Positions 11,961-11,969 of a stretch of DNA of 11,969 nt are shown here, one piece after another. Position 1 is the stretch's first letter; the number at the start of each line of letters is the position of its first letter. A program made the translations under genes and the position numbers. The notes under the pieces are model-generated. The model saw only the letters and a program-made list of their open reading frames with translations, was not told where the DNA came from and made no database searches. The stretch lies in the NCBI RefSeq assembly GCF_042668085.1, contig NZ_JBHVBO010000132.1:1-11969 (forward strand), written 5' to 3'. The DNA comes from Isoptericola sp042668085 (GTDB lineage: Bacteria > Actinomycetota > Actinomycetes > Actinomycetales > Cellulomonadaceae).

Positions 11961-11969
11961 CCACTACCT
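11946..11969. promoter_or_regulatory. Inverted repeat resembling a DasR (GntR-family) operator
   Basis: AGGTAGTGG (11946-11954) and CCACTACCT (11961-11969) are perfect inverted copies around a six-base centre. The inner 16 bases, AGTGGTCCAGTCCACT (11950-11965), match the recalled DasR-responsive element A(C/G)TGGTCTAGACCA(C/G)T at 14 of 16 positions. It may control a gene beyond the right edge, sufE, or both. The exact regulator is inferred; other GntR/HutC proteins bind similar sites. Confidence 0.4.

Noticed and set aside
11881..11969. CRISPR array
   Set aside because: The period is only 20 bases with a conserved core of about 6-8 bases; no spacer-repeat architecture or cas gene is present.

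Overview
The window reads as chromosomal DNA from a high-GC actinobacterium. Nearly every codon ends in G or C, GTG starts are common, and the gene families are typical of Micrococcales such as Cellulomonas, Cellulosimicrobium or Isoptericola. That genus-level guess is inference. Fourteen protein genes tile almost the whole window. I see no RNA gene, IS element, CRISPR array or clear sign of horizontal transfer, and no intergenic gap reaches 300 bases.

Left part (1-3100): a small Rho-N-domain protein and a DUF1918-DUF1876 two-domain protein lie on the plus strand. They converge on a three-gene minus-strand operon: two paralogous YCII/DGPF proteins followed by an ECF sigma factor of the ECF42 type with its long C-terminal extension. 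A sequence matching the recalled ECF42 target promoter (TGTCGA, 17 bp, CGTC) sits just upstream of the first gene, so the operon probably activates itself.

Middle (3100-5740): a complete polar-amino-acid ABC importer (lipoprotein, permease, ATPase) is encoded as a tight operon. A strong dyad lies next to its probable -10 box.

Centre-right (5750-9100): an SDR oxidoreductase on the minus strand, probably read from a leaderless mRNA, diverges from a 3-hydroxyisobutyrate-dehydrogenase-like enzyme. A DUF2235 alpha/beta hydrolase follows and overlaps the next, convergent gene by 47 bases.

Right part (9047-11969): an alanine/glycine:cation symporter, a small universal stress protein, a zinc-ribbon protein with an unusual pentapeptide-repeat tail, and a SufE-family protein. 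The last 90 bases hold four direct repeats at an exact 20-bp period, ending in an inverted repeat that resembles a DasR (GntR-family) operator and is cut by the window edge.

Most of this is ordinary housekeeping and transport DNA. The best leads are the ECF42 autoregulatory promoter, the 20-bp repeat array with its DasR-like operator, and the repeat-tailed zinc-ribbon protein. I find no convincing new multi-gene system.
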